Notes under the pieces: model-generated | Seen by the model: only the letters and a program-made list of their open reading frames with translations | Database searches by the model: none | Told to the model about the DNA's origin: nothing | Made by a program: the position numbers and the translations under genes | NCBI GenBank assembly: GCA_021790675.1 | Contig: JAJYGN010000009.1 | Coordinates: 1-36,552 of the forward strand | DNA length: 36,552 nucleotides | DNA from: Actinomycetes bacterium | Lineage (GTDB): Bacteria; Actinomycetota; Acidimicrobiia; Acidimicrobiales; RAAP-2 | Direction: 5' to 3' | Part shown: piece by piece, positions 8,379 through 16,674 of the stretch | Layout of the letters: each line of letters begins with the position of its first letter | Position numbering within the stretch: position 1 is the first letter of the stretch

Positions 8379-8394
8379 TGTTTCACGTGAAACA
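8379..8394. other. parS site 2
   Basis: TGTTTCACGTGAAACA, identical to site 1 and 491 bp downstream of it. Confidence 0.93.
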
Positions 8395-8614
8395 TCCCAG
8401 ATCGAGCAGTATGAGAAGGACTCGACATCTCGCCACCCTGGGACGTTCGGCCTCGGACTGACCGGTGAGGGCGATCACGTGACCCCGAGTTCGACGGTGC
8501 ACTCCCCCAATGCGCGGCATGGACGCCGAACACGTAGCCCGACCATGAGTTTCTTGTGTCAAGGGTGCCGGTCAAAGCGTCGCCAGGCGACAACGCCGTG
8601 ACGCGACCATGCGG

Positions 8615-8630
8615 TGTTTCACGTGAAACA
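8615..8630. other. parS site 3
   Basis: TGTTTCACGTGAAACA, identical to sites 1 and 2 and 236 bp after site 2. Confidence 0.93.
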
Positions 8631-9216
8631 TGGGGAGCATGAAAGGGCTAGCCGATATCGTGGCGTACCACCTTCGTGTTCCTTCCGTAGATGGTGCGCT
8701 GATCGTACGGAACGCGGAGTTCATTGATCGAACAACGGCGAAACCGGAGCGAACGGTAGGCAGGACCAGTTATAGGTCCATTGGAGGGGTCAGAGCCAAG
8801 TCGCGCACCCTAGTACGAGTCAACGAGTCGCCAAATCCCCGGTGCTGTCGAATCAGCGCCTTGAGCTGAGGTTGGATCATCGCTATGGGCTTCCGACGCA
8901 GGTTTGCCGAGTGGACGTGCACCAGCGCCCAGGGAAGGTAACGCCGATTCGAGTCGAGAGGCGGGAGAACGTAGCAACGGTGGGGCCCACCAGCGGGGCC
9001 GCCAAGATGCCCCGCGACGGGTACGGGTCTCAGAAACACTGAGGTGGTCCCACCTCGGTGTCTAGTGGGTCGGGTCGTGCACCTTCCCCGTCGAACATTG
9101 GAGACCTTGGGTCGGGTTGTGCATCGGCGGCGCACGGCTCGTGGTGATCAGGTATCTGAAACGGTGGGGATACGAGCTTCGAGGTCGATGTCGTCGGTCA
9201 TTCGCACTGCCACCGA

Positions 9217-9232
9217 GGTTTCACGTGAAACA
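9217..9232. other. parS site 4 (one mismatch)
   Basis: GGTTTCACGTGAAACA. The first base is G instead of T, while the 14-bp core GTTTCACGTGAAAC is intact. It lies 602 bp after site 3. Confidence 0.9.
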
Positions 9233-9467
9233 ATTGCACCGACCCGACACTGGATTGGCCGAGCGTCGCGAACGGCCTTCGGATACTGCCTTTGGCGACC
9301 TCGTTTGGACGAACCGCCGATCGGATGTCAGAGATGATCGGTTCGGTCCCGTTGAAGGAACACACGGCTGCGCAATGTCATTCTTGAGGGCGTAAATCCA
9401 GCGCCAATGCGCCGCTCGAGTGTGGCGAAGTGTTCGGATGTGGACACCCCAAGCGTACGTTGGACGA

Positions 9468-9483
9468 TGTTTCACGTGAAACA
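9468..9483. other. parS site 5
   Basis: TGTTTCACGTGAAACA, perfect palindrome, 251 bp after site 4. Confidence 0.93.
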
Positions 9484-9608
9484 TCGAGTCGCGGGTCCGG
9501 CAGCCAAACTGACGGCAGATCGAGAATTCCTAATGTTTATAGCGAATTACAAGAATTGGATCCTTCGCTTCGGACGCATCGCTGGCCACTCGAGCCAGGA
9601 CGCGATGA

Positions 9609-9624
9609 TGTTTCACGTGAAACA
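9609..9624. other. parS site 6
   Basis: TGTTTCACGTGAAACA, 141 bp after site 5 and 86 bp before the parA start. It is close enough to the parA promoter that ParB bound here could affect parAB transcription. Confidence 0.93.
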
Positions 9625-9709
9625 TCGATACTTGACGACCTTCCAAAAACCGTGTTGAATGGCAGGGGACTTGACAGGTGTCGGGGGTCCGTAACGCAGG
9701 AAGAGGCTC

Positions 9710-10483
9710 ATGGCGGACGACAGTACGATGAGGATTTTCGCCGTAGCCAATCAAAAAGGTGGAGTCGGAAAGACAACCACTACGACATCGCTCGGCGCGG
9801 CCCTCGCGCAGAACGGCAAGCGGGTCCTCGTCGTCGATCTCGACCCGCAGGGCAATGCGACAACTGGTCTCGGTGTCGACGGTCGAAAATTCGAGCGTTC
9901 GGTCTATGACGTGCTTCTCAATGACGTGCCGATGGTGGACATCGTCGAGCCGACTGGCTTCAGCAACCTCTTCGTTGCTCCCGCCACTCTTGATCTCGCC
10001 GGCGTTGAACAAGAGCTCACGTCAGTCATCTCGCGCGAGCTCCGTTTGAAGCGTGCGATCGAGTCGGTGAACGGTGACTTCGACTACATCTTCATCGACT
10101 GTCCACCGTCGCTCGGGCTCATTACGATCAACGCCTTCGCAGCGGCCACTGAGATCATGGTGCCGGTCCAGACGGAGTTCTACGCGCTCGAAGGACTGAC
10201 ACAGCTTCAACGAATTGTCGACCTGGTCCAGAAGAACTTGAATCCGACCTTGCGAATCTCCAAGGTCATCTTGACCATGTACGACTCGCGCAATACCCTG
10301 TCAATAGACGTCGCAGCAGAGGTCCGGCGTCACTTCCCCGTCGAGTTGTGCCGGACCGTCATTCCACGTACGGTGCGGTTGGCGGAGGCACCATCATTCG
10401 GACAGCCGATAACGTACTTCGATCCGAATTCGAAGGGCGCCAAGGCGTATCGCGCATTAGCGGAGGAGATCATCAATGGCTAG
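9710..10483 (+). CDS. parA: Chromosome-partitioning ATPase ParA
   Basis: 257-residue Walker-type ATPase that binds DNA nonspecifically in its ATP form and moves ParB-parS complexes to segregate origins. The deviant Walker A KGGVGKTTTT is at residues 16-25, with A' VLVVDLDPQGNAT and Walker B YIFIDCPPSLG. The ATG at 9710 has an AGGAAGAGG-like ribosome site just upstream; a second in-frame ATG at 9728 is possible. The gene overlaps parB by eight bases and follows the parS island. Confidence 0.96.
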   Translation: MADDSTMRIFAVANQKGGVGKTTTTTSLGAALAQNGKRVLVVDLDPQGNATTGLGVDGRKFERSVYDVLLNDVPMVDIVEPTGFSNLFVAPATLDLAGVEQELTSVISRELRLKRAIESVNGDFDYIFIDCPPSLGLITINAFAAATEIMVPVQTEFYALEGLTQLQRIVDLVQKNLNPTLRISKVILTMYDSRNTLSIDVAAEVRRHFPVELCRTVIPRTVRLAEAPSFGQPITYFDPNSKGAKAYRALAEEIING

Positions 10484-11399
10484 GAAACCAGGTTTGGGCA
10501 AGGGCCTGGGTGCGCTCATCCCCGATGCTCCCGAGGAAGAGGTCGAGCATGAGGGCGTCGAGGTCGGCGGACCGCTCCGGCGCATCTCGGTCGAGTCGAT
10601 TCGACCCAATCAGTTCCAACCCCGCAAGTCGTTCAACGACGACAGCCTGCAAGCACTCGCGTCCTCGGTTCGAGAGCTCGGCGTGCTCCAGCCGCTCATC
10701 GTTCGACCGGTTGATGGCGAACCGGGCGTCTTCGAGCTCATCGCGGGGGAGCGTCGGTGGCGCGCGGCGGCCCTGGCTGGACTCGAGACGGTACCGGTAC
10801 TGGTCCAAGACGACGTCAACGACCGTCTGTCGCTCGAACAGGCGGTGGTCGAGAACCTGCACCGTGTCGATCTCCATCCGCTCGAGGAGGCGGCGGCGTA
10901 CCAGCAGTTGATCGACGAATTCGATCTGACCCATGAGCAAGTGGCGCAGCGCGTAGGCAAGAGTCGAGCAAATGTTACGAATACGTTAAGACTCCTGCAA
11001 CTGGGCGAGGCCGCACAGGCGGCCCTGGTCAACGGCGACCTGACGGCTGGACACGCTCGTTCGCTGCTCGCCATCTCGGATCCGAACGCTCAGGCCCTGA
11101 TGGTGGCCCGAGTCGTGAAGAATGAGTTGTCGGTTCGCGCTACGGAGGAAGCGGTGAAGGTCTTCTTGGAGCCCAAGATCGTGCCCGTCGACGAGCCGAT
11201 GCCGCGTGAGGTCTCGGGGGCGCCACGGCTTCGTCCAGTGCCCGACGCCAGCGTGGCGGAGCTCGAGCACTTGCTCGAGGATTACCTCAACACCCGGGTG
11301 CACGTGGACCTGAAGGGCCGCAACGGTCGAATCATCATAGATTTTGCTGATCTTGATGACCTAGAACGTCTGTATATCGTTATCTCACAAGCGAAGTAA
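10476..11399 (+). CDS. parB: Chromosome-partitioning protein ParB
   Basis: 307-residue ParB, the parS-binding CTPase clamp that spreads on DNA around parS. The start MARKPGLGKGLGALIP is the ParA-stimulating N-terminus found in chromosomal ParBs. The CTP-binding box GERRWRAAALAG is at residues 91-102, followed by HTH segment LTHEQVAQRVGKSRANVTNT at about 152-171. The C-terminal dimerisation region follows. The ATG lies inside the last codons of parA, so the pair is coupled. Its targets are the six parS copies just upstream. Confidence 0.96.
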   Translation: MARKPGLGKGLGALIPDAPEEEVEHEGVEVGGPLRRISVESIRPNQFQPRKSFNDDSLQALASSVRELGVLQPLIVRPVDGEPGVFELIAGERRWRAAALAGLETVPVLVQDDVNDRLSLEQAVVENLHRVDLHPLEEAAAYQQLIDEFDLTHEQVAQRVGKSRANVTNTLRLLQLGEAAQAALVNGDLTAGHARSLLAISDPNAQALMVARVVKNELSVRATEEAVKVFLEPKIVPVDEPMPREVSGAPRLRPVPDASVAELEHLLEDYLNTRVHVDLKGRNGRIIIDFADLDDLERLYIVISQAK

Positions 11400-11400
11400 C

Positions 11401-11432
11401 CTTCAACATTAAACCTAACGTTTTCGTTGAAG
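11401..11432 (+). terminator. Probable parB terminator
   Basis: Inverted repeat CTTCAAC (11401-11407) / GTTGAAG (11426-11432), with a nested AACG-tttt-CGTT in the loop, followed by TTTT. It begins directly after the parB stop. The stem is weak, so efficiency is uncertain. Confidence 0.5.
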
Positions 11433-11444
11433 TTTTCCCCAACT

Positions 11445-11453
11445 TGTGGATGA
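11445..11453 (-). promoter_or_regulatory. DnaA-box-like nonamer after parB
   Basis: TGTGGATGA, one mismatch from TGTGGATAA, in the AT-richer gap between the convergent parB and cwlM-like genes. It is a single copy, so it may be chance. Confidence 0.25.
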
Positions 11454-11480
11454 AGTTGTGGTTTACTCTGATTCACCCTC

Positions 11481-11500
11481 AGGAAAGGCCTGATTTTCCT
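11481..11500. terminator. Bidirectional hairpin between parB and cwlM-like gene
   Basis: AGGAAA (11481-11486) pairs with TTTCCT (11495-11500) around an eight-base loop. It lies between two convergent genes, 36 bases beyond the cwlM-like stop, and could terminate that minus-strand operon. Confidence 0.4.
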
Positions 11501-11535
11501 AGTCCCGGCAGTCATTGGCACACCGCCGTAAGGGT

Positions 11536-12441
11536 CTAGTTGTGGAGAACTTTTCTCACTAGTCCGTTCACGATGGTCGCGATCTCGACCACCTGGTCGT
11601 CGTAGGCACCGTGCTCGATGTGCAGCGTGGTCATCTTGGTTTCACGAAGCACCGGGAGGGCCATGCCGGTCACCTCGACCCGCGGCAGCAGGTCCGCGTT
11701 GGCGAGCGCCGCGGCGAGGGCGCTCGCGAGTTGCTCACCGCGACGCGAGTGGGACCGATAGCTGGCCCAGTAGTGGATGTGGATGCCCTGAATCTCGCCG
11801 TTGAACTGGAACGATAGGACGACGGCCGCATTCGCTCCGTTGGCCGTCGCAGCGATCTCCTCGGCGCTCGAGCTCTCGAGCCTGACCAGGTTGCCCGACG
11901 TCCATCCGCGCGCAACCGCACCGGCGAGGGAGGTCGTTCCGGCGACCATCACCAGGTCGGAGGGTAGTTCGTTGAAGCCGGCGCGGTCACGCGCCTCGGT
12001 GACGAGGTTGTGATCCGACATGATCGAGGTCATGCGCCACAGCTCGAGCAGGGTGGCGCGCGTCAGGACGCCGGAGGGCTCGAGGGCGCGGTTGCGCTGG
12101 AAGTCGGTCACCGCACCGTCGAGCAGGGTGCCGAAGATGCCGTCGATGCGTCCCGGATCGAAGCCGAGCTGGGCGAGTCGGATCTGCAGTTCGGCGACGT
12201 CGTCACCACGCAGGTGGGGACGCGTGAGGTAGAGGAGTCGATCGCCGAGGTGCCAGCCGGCCTCGACCAGTCGCGCCCACGTGGTGGCATCGACCTGGCC
12301 CGTGATCGGCAGACCCCGCGCGCGCTGGAAGGCCTCGACCATCGCCTCAGTGCCCGCACCGAAGACGGCGTCGTCGTCGGCGGGCGCGCCGTAGCCCAGT
12401 CGCTGGAGCCGCTCGTGCAACTCATGGACCGACTGGCCCAC
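11536..12441 (-). CDS. CwlM-like pseudo-amidase with two peptidoglycan-binding domains
   Basis: 301-residue protein with two N-terminal peptidoglycan-binding repeats (one around VHELHERLQRLGYG, one around GDDVAELQIRLAQLGFD with DGIFG) and a C-terminal amidase_3-like fold. The zinc ligands look lost. The place of DPGHGG reads DLVMVAGTTSLAG, and the place of SIHANA reads LSFQFNGE. Only the last Glu (HIEHGAY) remains. Mycobacterial CwlM, next to trx genes and parAB, is likewise non-catalytic and regulates MurA (established). A similar role here is inference. The start is uncertain: GTG at 12441 is the first usual start after trxA, but family-like residues (QRG) precede it, so an upstream CTG at 12471 is possible. 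Confidence 0.8.
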   Translation of the reverse strand: MGQSVHELHERLQRLGYGAPADDDAVFGAGTEAMVEAFQRARGLPITGQVDATTWARLVEAGWHLGDRLLYLTRPHLRGDDVAELQIRLAQLGFDPGRIDGIFGTLLDGAVTDFQRNRALEPSGVLTRATLLELWRMTSIMSDHNLVTEARDRAGFNELPSDLVMVAGTTSLAGAVARGWTSGNLVRLESSSAEEIAATANGANAAVVLSFQFNGEIQGIHIHYWASYRSHSRRGEQLASALAAALANADLLPRVEVTGMALPVLRETKMTTLHIEHGAYDDQVVEIATIVNGLVRKVLHN

Positions 12442-12476
12442 GCTGCCGCGTTGAATAAGGCCTGTGATCAGGGTAG

Positions 12477-12803
12477 TTAGAGGGACGCCGTGATCTCGTG
12501 CAACAGGGCGCCCTTGGGCTTGGCCCCGACGATGCGCGCGACGACCTGGCCGTCCTTGAAGAGCAGCAGCGTGGGAATGCTCATGACGGAGAACTTTGTT
12601 GCGGTGGCGACGTTGACGTCGACGTCGAGCTTGCCGATGGTGAACTTGTCGGTCTGCTCGGTCGAGAACTCCTCGAGGATCGGGGCAATCATGCGGCACG
12701 GACCACACCACTCCGCCCAGAAGTCGACGAGGATTGGCTTGTCCGCCGACCCAATCACTTCGTCGAAGGTGGCGTCAGTGAGAATGGTGATCGGGCTTGT
12801 CAT
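12477..12803 (-). CDS. trxA: Thioredoxin
   Basis: 108-residue cytoplasmic thioredoxin that reduces protein disulfides with electrons from TrxB. The active site WCGPC is at residues 32-36 within [14 protein letters not shown]. The cis-Pro loop is SIPTLLLF and the C-terminal [12 protein letters not shown] helix is complete. ATG at 12803 with GGGAGG five bases upstream. It lies downstream of trxB on the same strand and upstream of the cwlM-like gene. Confidence 0.96.
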   Translation of the reverse strand: MTSPITILTDATFDEVIGSADKPILVDFWAEWCGPCRMIAPILEEFSTEQTDKFTIGKLDVDVNVATATKFSVMSIPTLLLFKDGQVVARIVGAKPKGALLHEITASL

Positions 12804-12909
12804 TGCTACCTCCCAGTGACACCCGGTGGCGTCGTGGCGACCACCTTACCTGGTGGTGCCAAATTCAGGGCCAGCGAGGGGCTCACGGCGAACGGCGACG
12901 GACCGGTGC

Positions 12910-13863
12910 TCAGCCGTCGAGGGCCTCGAGCCACCGTTCGGCGTCGATGGCGGCGATGCACCCCGAGCCGGCCGACGTGATCGCCTGGCGGTACTCGTCG
13001 TCCTGGACGTCGCCGGCGGCGAACAGGCCGTCGACGTTGGTGTACGAGCCCACTCCGGTTCGCACATAGCCGTTCTCGTGGAGCTCGACCTGGCCGCGAA
13101 CCAGCTGGGTGTTCGGCACGTGCCCGATCGCGACGAACACGCCGGTCACGTCGATGGTGCGCTCCTCGCCGGTCAGCGTGTCGGCGACGCGAAGTCCGGC
13201 GACCTTGTCCTCGCCGAGGACCTCGAGGACCTTCGTGTTCCACGCGAAACGGATCTTCTCGTTGGCGAAGGCTCGCTCCTGCATGATCTTGGATGCGCGA
13301 AGCGAGTCGCGCCGGTGCACGATCGTGACGCTGGAGGCGAAGCGCGTCAGGAAGGTCGCCTCCTCGATCGCCGAGTCGCCGCCGCCGATGACGGCGATGT
13401 CGTGGCCGCGGAAGAAGAAGCCGTCACAGGTGGCGCACGTGGACACACCGTGGCTGAGAAGACGGGCCTCACCAGGGACGTCGAGCATCAATGACTGGGC
13501 GCCCGTCGCGAGGATCACGGTGTCGGCGGTGATGCTCGGCTCGTCGTCACCCGACAGCCACGCGCGGAAGGGACGTCCGCCGACGTCGAGGCGCTGCACC
13601 TTGTTCACCCGGAGGTCCGCCCCGAATCGCTCGGCCTGGGCGCGCATGTTGGCCATGAGCTCCGGGCCCGAGATGCCCTCGATGAAGCCGGGGAAGTTCT
13701 CGATGTCGGTGGTGAGCATCAGCTGGCCGCCGGGCTGGTCCGAGGTCGAGGAGGGCTCGCCCTCGATCACGATCGGCTTGAGTTGCGCGCGCGCCGTGTA
13801 GATGGCCGCGGTGAGTCCCGCGGGGCCCGATCCGATGATGAGGACCCGGGTGTGTTCAGTCAT
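12910..13863 (-). CDS. trxB: Thioredoxin-disulfide reductase
   Basis: 317-residue NADPH-dependent FAD enzyme. The FAD-binding GSGPAG is at residues 11-16, the redox-active CATC at 143-146, the NADPH-binding GGGDSA at about 159-164, and the late FAD motif LFAAGDVQD near the end. Its start overlaps the upstream small membrane protein by eight bases. The next gene, trxA, encodes its substrate and follows after a 106-nt gap. That gap contains an ACCACC/GGTGGT hairpin which might tune the trxA level. Confidence 0.96.
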   Translation of the reverse strand: MTEHTRVLIIGSGPAGLTAAIYTARAQLKPIVIEGEPSSTSDQPGGQLMLTTDIENFPGFIEGISGPELMANMRAQAERFGADLRVNKVQRLDVGGRPFRAWLSGDDEPSITADTVILATGAQSLMLDVPGEARLLSHGVSTCATCDGFFFRGHDIAVIGGGDSAIEEATFLTRFASSVTIVHRRDSLRASKIMQERAFANEKIRFAWNTKVLEVLGEDKVAGLRVADTLTGEERTIDVTGVFVAIGHVPNTQLVRGQVELHENGYVRTGVGSYTNVDGLFAAGDVQDDEYRQAITSAGSGCIAAIDAERWLEALDG

Positions 13864-14191
13864 GGTGATTCTTTCGTTGGGGGAGCGGACGGCGACGGCG
13901 CCAGATGAGAAGTCCGGCGGTGAGGGAGAGCACGCCGACCAGGGCGTAGCTGAGCCACACGTGGTTGGCGAAGAAGTAGACGTTGAACAGCCGGATGATC
14001 CCGATGATCAAGACGCTCACGAGGACGAGGCCGACGAGGAAGAACACGAAGATGAAGGCCACGGTGCGCCCGGCGAGCAGGATCGGTCGCAGGAACTTGT
14101 CGTGGACGACGTCGAGTGCGTGGTCCAGCGTCCCAAGCGCCCGGTCGACGAGATCGGGCTCGCGGTCTGGGGTGGGGCTCGACTCGCTCAC
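13856..14191 (-). CDS. Small two-helix membrane protein
   Basis: 111 residues, no function recognised. An acidic N-terminus ([19 protein letters not shown]) precedes an amphipathic stretch and two strong transmembrane segments: [20 protein letters not shown] (about 44-63) and [19 protein letters not shown] (about 79-97). A basic tail [14 protein letters not shown] follows. The positive tail suggests both ends are cytoplasmic. It lies between degV and trxB and overlaps trxB by eight bases, so it is co-translated. Small proteins of this type are common in actinobacterial trxB neighbourhoods, but I cannot assign a role. Confidence 0.75.
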   Translation of the reverse strand: MSESSPTPDREPDLVDRALGTLDHALDVVHDKFLRPILLAGRTVAFIFVFFLVGLVLVSVLIIGIIRLFNVYFFANHVWLSYALVGVLSLTAGLLIWRRRRPLPQRKNHHD

Positions 14192-14217
14192 ACTACGAAC
14201 ATAGTGGTCCGAGGGGC

Positions 14218-15057
14218 TCAGGCCTTAATCCAGCAGGCGGCGATGATCCTCGGCCCGCCGTGGGTCCCCACGACGGGACCGACGTCGGTCACGACGAGGG
14301 TCTGCTCGGTCGCGACGTCGGCGATCATGGCGACCAGGTCATCGACGTCACTGGCGTCGCCGTGCACGATCGAGAGCCGTTCGAAGGGCGCGTTGGCTCG
14401 TACCACCGACGCGACCGCCGCGAGTGACTTGGCCCTCGTGCGCTGACGGCCGGCCTCGGCGACGACGCCGTCCTTGAGGGCGAGCAGCGGCTTGATGGCG
14501 AGGACCTGGCCGAGCAGTGCGCGCGCGCCGCCGATCCGACCACCCTTGACCAGGTGTTCCAGTGTGTCAAGCGTGCCGCAGATGCCGACGCGCTCGAGCA
14601 GTTGGCGGGCCCGCGTCTCCAGGCCGTCGAGGTCGGCGCCGGACGCGGTGAGCTCGGCGAGGTCGATCGCCATTAGCCCGACCGCCATCGACACGGCCTT
14701 GGTGTCCACGACGCGCACGGGGATGAGATCCGCGACGGCCTCGGCGGCGAGGGTCGCGGATTGGTGGGTCGCCGACAGCGCCGCGGAGATCGTCAGGACC
14801 AGGACTCCGTCGTAGCCGTTCGCCGCCGCCGATTCGTAGGCCGCCTGGAAGGAGCCGGGGGAGGGGGCGGCGGTCTCGGGCAGGACCTTGGACTCCTTGC
14901 ACTTGGCCCAGAACTGTGACGGCGAGAGGTCCAGGCGATCGGTGTACTCGTCGTCGCCGAAGCGGATCGTCAGGGGCACCACGTCGACGCCGAGCCGGCG
15001 CGCGACGTCGTCAGGGATGTCAGAACCGCTATCGGTGATCACACGGATTCGAGCCAT
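14218..15057 (-). CDS. DegV family fatty-acid-binding protein
   Basis: 279-residue DegV-fold protein. The family binds single fatty acids, and some members (FakB) present them to the kinase FakA for phosphorylation. The start RIRVITDSGSDIPDDVARR is the classic DegV opening with the TDS loop. SAALSATHQSA is the acyl-pocket Ser-containing region, and LEHLVKGGRIGGARALLGQ is the conserved late motif. ATG at 15057, 27 bases after murJ on the same strand. No FakA-like gene is in the window, so a FakB role is not shown. Confidence 0.9.
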   Translation of the reverse strand: MARIRVITDSGSDIPDDVARRLGVDVVPLTIRFGDDEYTDRLDLSPSQFWAKCKESKVLPETAAPSPGSFQAAYESAAANGYDGVLVLTISAALSATHQSATLAAEAVADLIPVRVVDTKAVSMAVGLMAIDLAELTASGADLDGLETRARQLLERVGICGTLDTLEHLVKGGRIGGARALLGQVLAIKPLLALKDGVVAEAGRQRTRAKSLAAVASVVRANAPFERLSIVHGDASDVDDLVAMIADVATEQTLVVTDVGPVVGTHGGPRIIAACWIKA

Positions 15058-15084
15058 ACGTCCCCCTCAGCGTCTCGCCGTCTG

Positions 15085-16674
15085 TCAGCCTTGCACGTTC
15101 GAGGGCCGCCGGCCAACGCGGCGCTGTCCGAGGGCGACGACCACGACGTAGGCGACGATCCCCACGACGAACGCGCCCGCGAACCGGATGATCAAGCCGA
15201 GGCCGACGCTGGCGCTCGACGCGGCGTAGGCGGCGGCCATGGCCGCTCCCGCGATGAGCGACGCCACGGCGCTTCGACGGACGTGAACCGACCAGATCGT
15301 CGAGGTGATCGAGACGTGGCGGCGCGAGAGCGCGAGCAGTGCCGCGACGGCCGCGACGGTGTAGGAGACGGAGACGCTCGAGGTCAGCGCGGCGATCGAG
15401 TGGCGCCCGAACGCCAGCGCCAGGGCGATGTTGAGCCCGTTCTGGAAGAGGTAGAGCACGAAGACCTGGCGTGCGCGCTGCATGGCCTGCAGCCCGCGCA
15501 CGCAGAGCATGTAGACGGTGAAGCCCGGCATGCCCGCAGCGAGGACCGCGAGGACGGTGCCCGCGGCGAGGGTGTGGGTCGCGTTGACGTGGTTGAGCAC
15601 GGCCACGAGGGGCTGACTGAGGATGATGAACCCGACCGTGCACGGCACGATGATCACCAGCGACTGGCGAAGGCCGAACCGGAGCCGCTCGCTGAACCCG
15701 GCGTAGTCCTCGTCCGTGGCCATCCGCGACAGCTGGGGCGCGAGGGAGCTCAGCACCGAGACGACGATCACCGCGTAGGGGATGAGGAAGAACGACCAGC
15801 CGTAGGTGTAGGCGCTGACCGGTCCGTTGCCGCCGACGCCGAAGGCGAGCGCCAGGATCACGTAGAGCGACGCCTGGTTCGCGACGACGACGAGCAGGGT
15901 CCACCCGCCCAGGCGCGCGATGGCGTGCAGGGCGGGGTCGTGGCGGTCGAACCGCGGGCCGATGCGCCAGAGGTCGCTGCGCGCGAGCGAGGGGAGCAGG
16001 AAGAGGAACTGCACCGCGACGCCGAGCGTGGTGCCGAGGCCGAGCCAGAGCAGGTCGCGCGATCCCGGGAGCTGGCCGAGCACGGGCGTCGGGTCCGCGA
16101 GGTGGAACCAGATCAGCACGGCGATGGCGATGACGTTGTTCGCGACCGGCACCCAGGCCGGCGCGCCGAAGCGGTGGCGCACGTTGAGCAGGGCCGTGGC
16201 GAGTCCGATGAGGCCGTAGAAGAGGATCTGGGGGACGAACCAGCGCAGGAGCTCAGTCGCCACACGGCGCTGGTTGCTGAGCAGGGTCGCCGCGTGGCCC
16301 GCGTCGAGCTGGTGCAGTGCCGTAAAGCCGTCGATGATCCACGGCGCGGCGATCCAGGCGAGGACCGACCCCACGATCAGGGTGACGACCGACGCGGTGA
16401 GCACGGTGGAGATCGAGTGCCACGCGCGGCGCTCGCCATCCACCGCCAGGCGCTCGACGAACACCGGGATGTAGGTCGCGATCATGATCCCGCCCAGAAC
16501 GAGGTCAAAGAGCATGTTCGGGATCGTGTTGGCGAGGTTGAAGGCGTCCGCGAGCGGGGTGAACCCGAGCACCCAGACGAGGACGAAGACGCGCAGCAGC
16601 CCCGTCAGCCGCGAGGCGAGCGTGCCGCTCGCCATCGACAGCACGCGCGAGGAGTGGCTCGAGGTCGTGCTCAT
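15085..16674 (-). CDS. murJ: Lipid II flippase MurJ (MviN)
   Basis: 529-residue polytopic protein of the MurJ/MviN group in the MOP superfamily, which moves lipid II across the membrane for peptidoglycan synthesis. Seen: SMASGTLASRLTGLLRVFVL at the N-terminus, then LANTIPNMLFDLVLGG, which holds family-typical polar residues in helix 2. About fourteen hydrophobic segments continue to the C-terminus. I start at the ATG at 16674, which overlaps the upstream gene's stop by four bases (ATGA), rather than the in-frame ATG at 16722. The mycobacterial homologue has a long extra C-terminal part with a pseudokinase; this one ends after the membrane domain. Confidence 0.93.
   Translation of the reverse strand: MSTTSSHSSRVLSMASGTLASRLTGLLRVFVLVWVLGFTPLADAFNLANTIPNMLFDLVLGGIMIATYIPVFVERLAVDGERRAWHSISTVLTASVVTLIVGSVLAWIAAPWIIDGFTALHQLDAGHAATLLSNQRRVATELLRWFVPQILFYGLIGLATALLNVRHRFGAPAWVPVANNVIAIAVLIWFHLADPTPVLGQLPGSRDLLWLGLGTTLGVAVQFLFLLPSLARSDLWRIGPRFDRHDPALHAIARLGGWTLLVVVANQASLYVILALAFGVGGNGPVSAYTYGWSFFLIPYAVIVVSVLSSLAPQLSRMATDEDYAGFSERLRFGLRQSLVIIVPCTVGFIILSQPLVAVLNHVNATHTLAAGTVLAVLAAGMPGFTVYMLCVRGLQAMQRARQVFVLYLFQNGLNIALALAFGRHSIAALTSSVSVSYTVAAVAALLALSRRHVSITSTIWSVHVRRSAVASLIAGAAMAAAYAASSASVGLGLIIRFAGAFVVGIVAYVVVVALGQRRVGRRPSNVQG

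Larger units (their letters stand above)
7566..9709. other. Gene-free parS island between rsmG and parA
   Basis: 2.14 kb with no open frame that looks like protein: short frames on both strands overlap each other, share no recognisable motif and lack ribosome sites. It has a lower GC content than its neighbours and many stop codons in every frame. Its only clear content is six parS palindromes (7888-9624) and a hairpin at 7604-7620. I see no tRNA or insertion sequence. The likely role is a centromere-like platform for ParB spreading next to parAB. Confidence 0.75.

Noticed and set aside
7940..8869. Several short open frames in the parS island
   Set aside because: They overlap on both strands, have Arg/Ser/His-rich composition, no ribosome sites and no family resemblance. 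The parS palindromes run through them.
13236..13251. parS-like TGTTCCACGCGAAACG inside trxB
   Set aside because: It matches a parS consensus at 14 of 16, but it encodes conserved TrxB residues (FAWNT), has a broken central CG, and stands alone far from the parS island. Probably coding coincidence.
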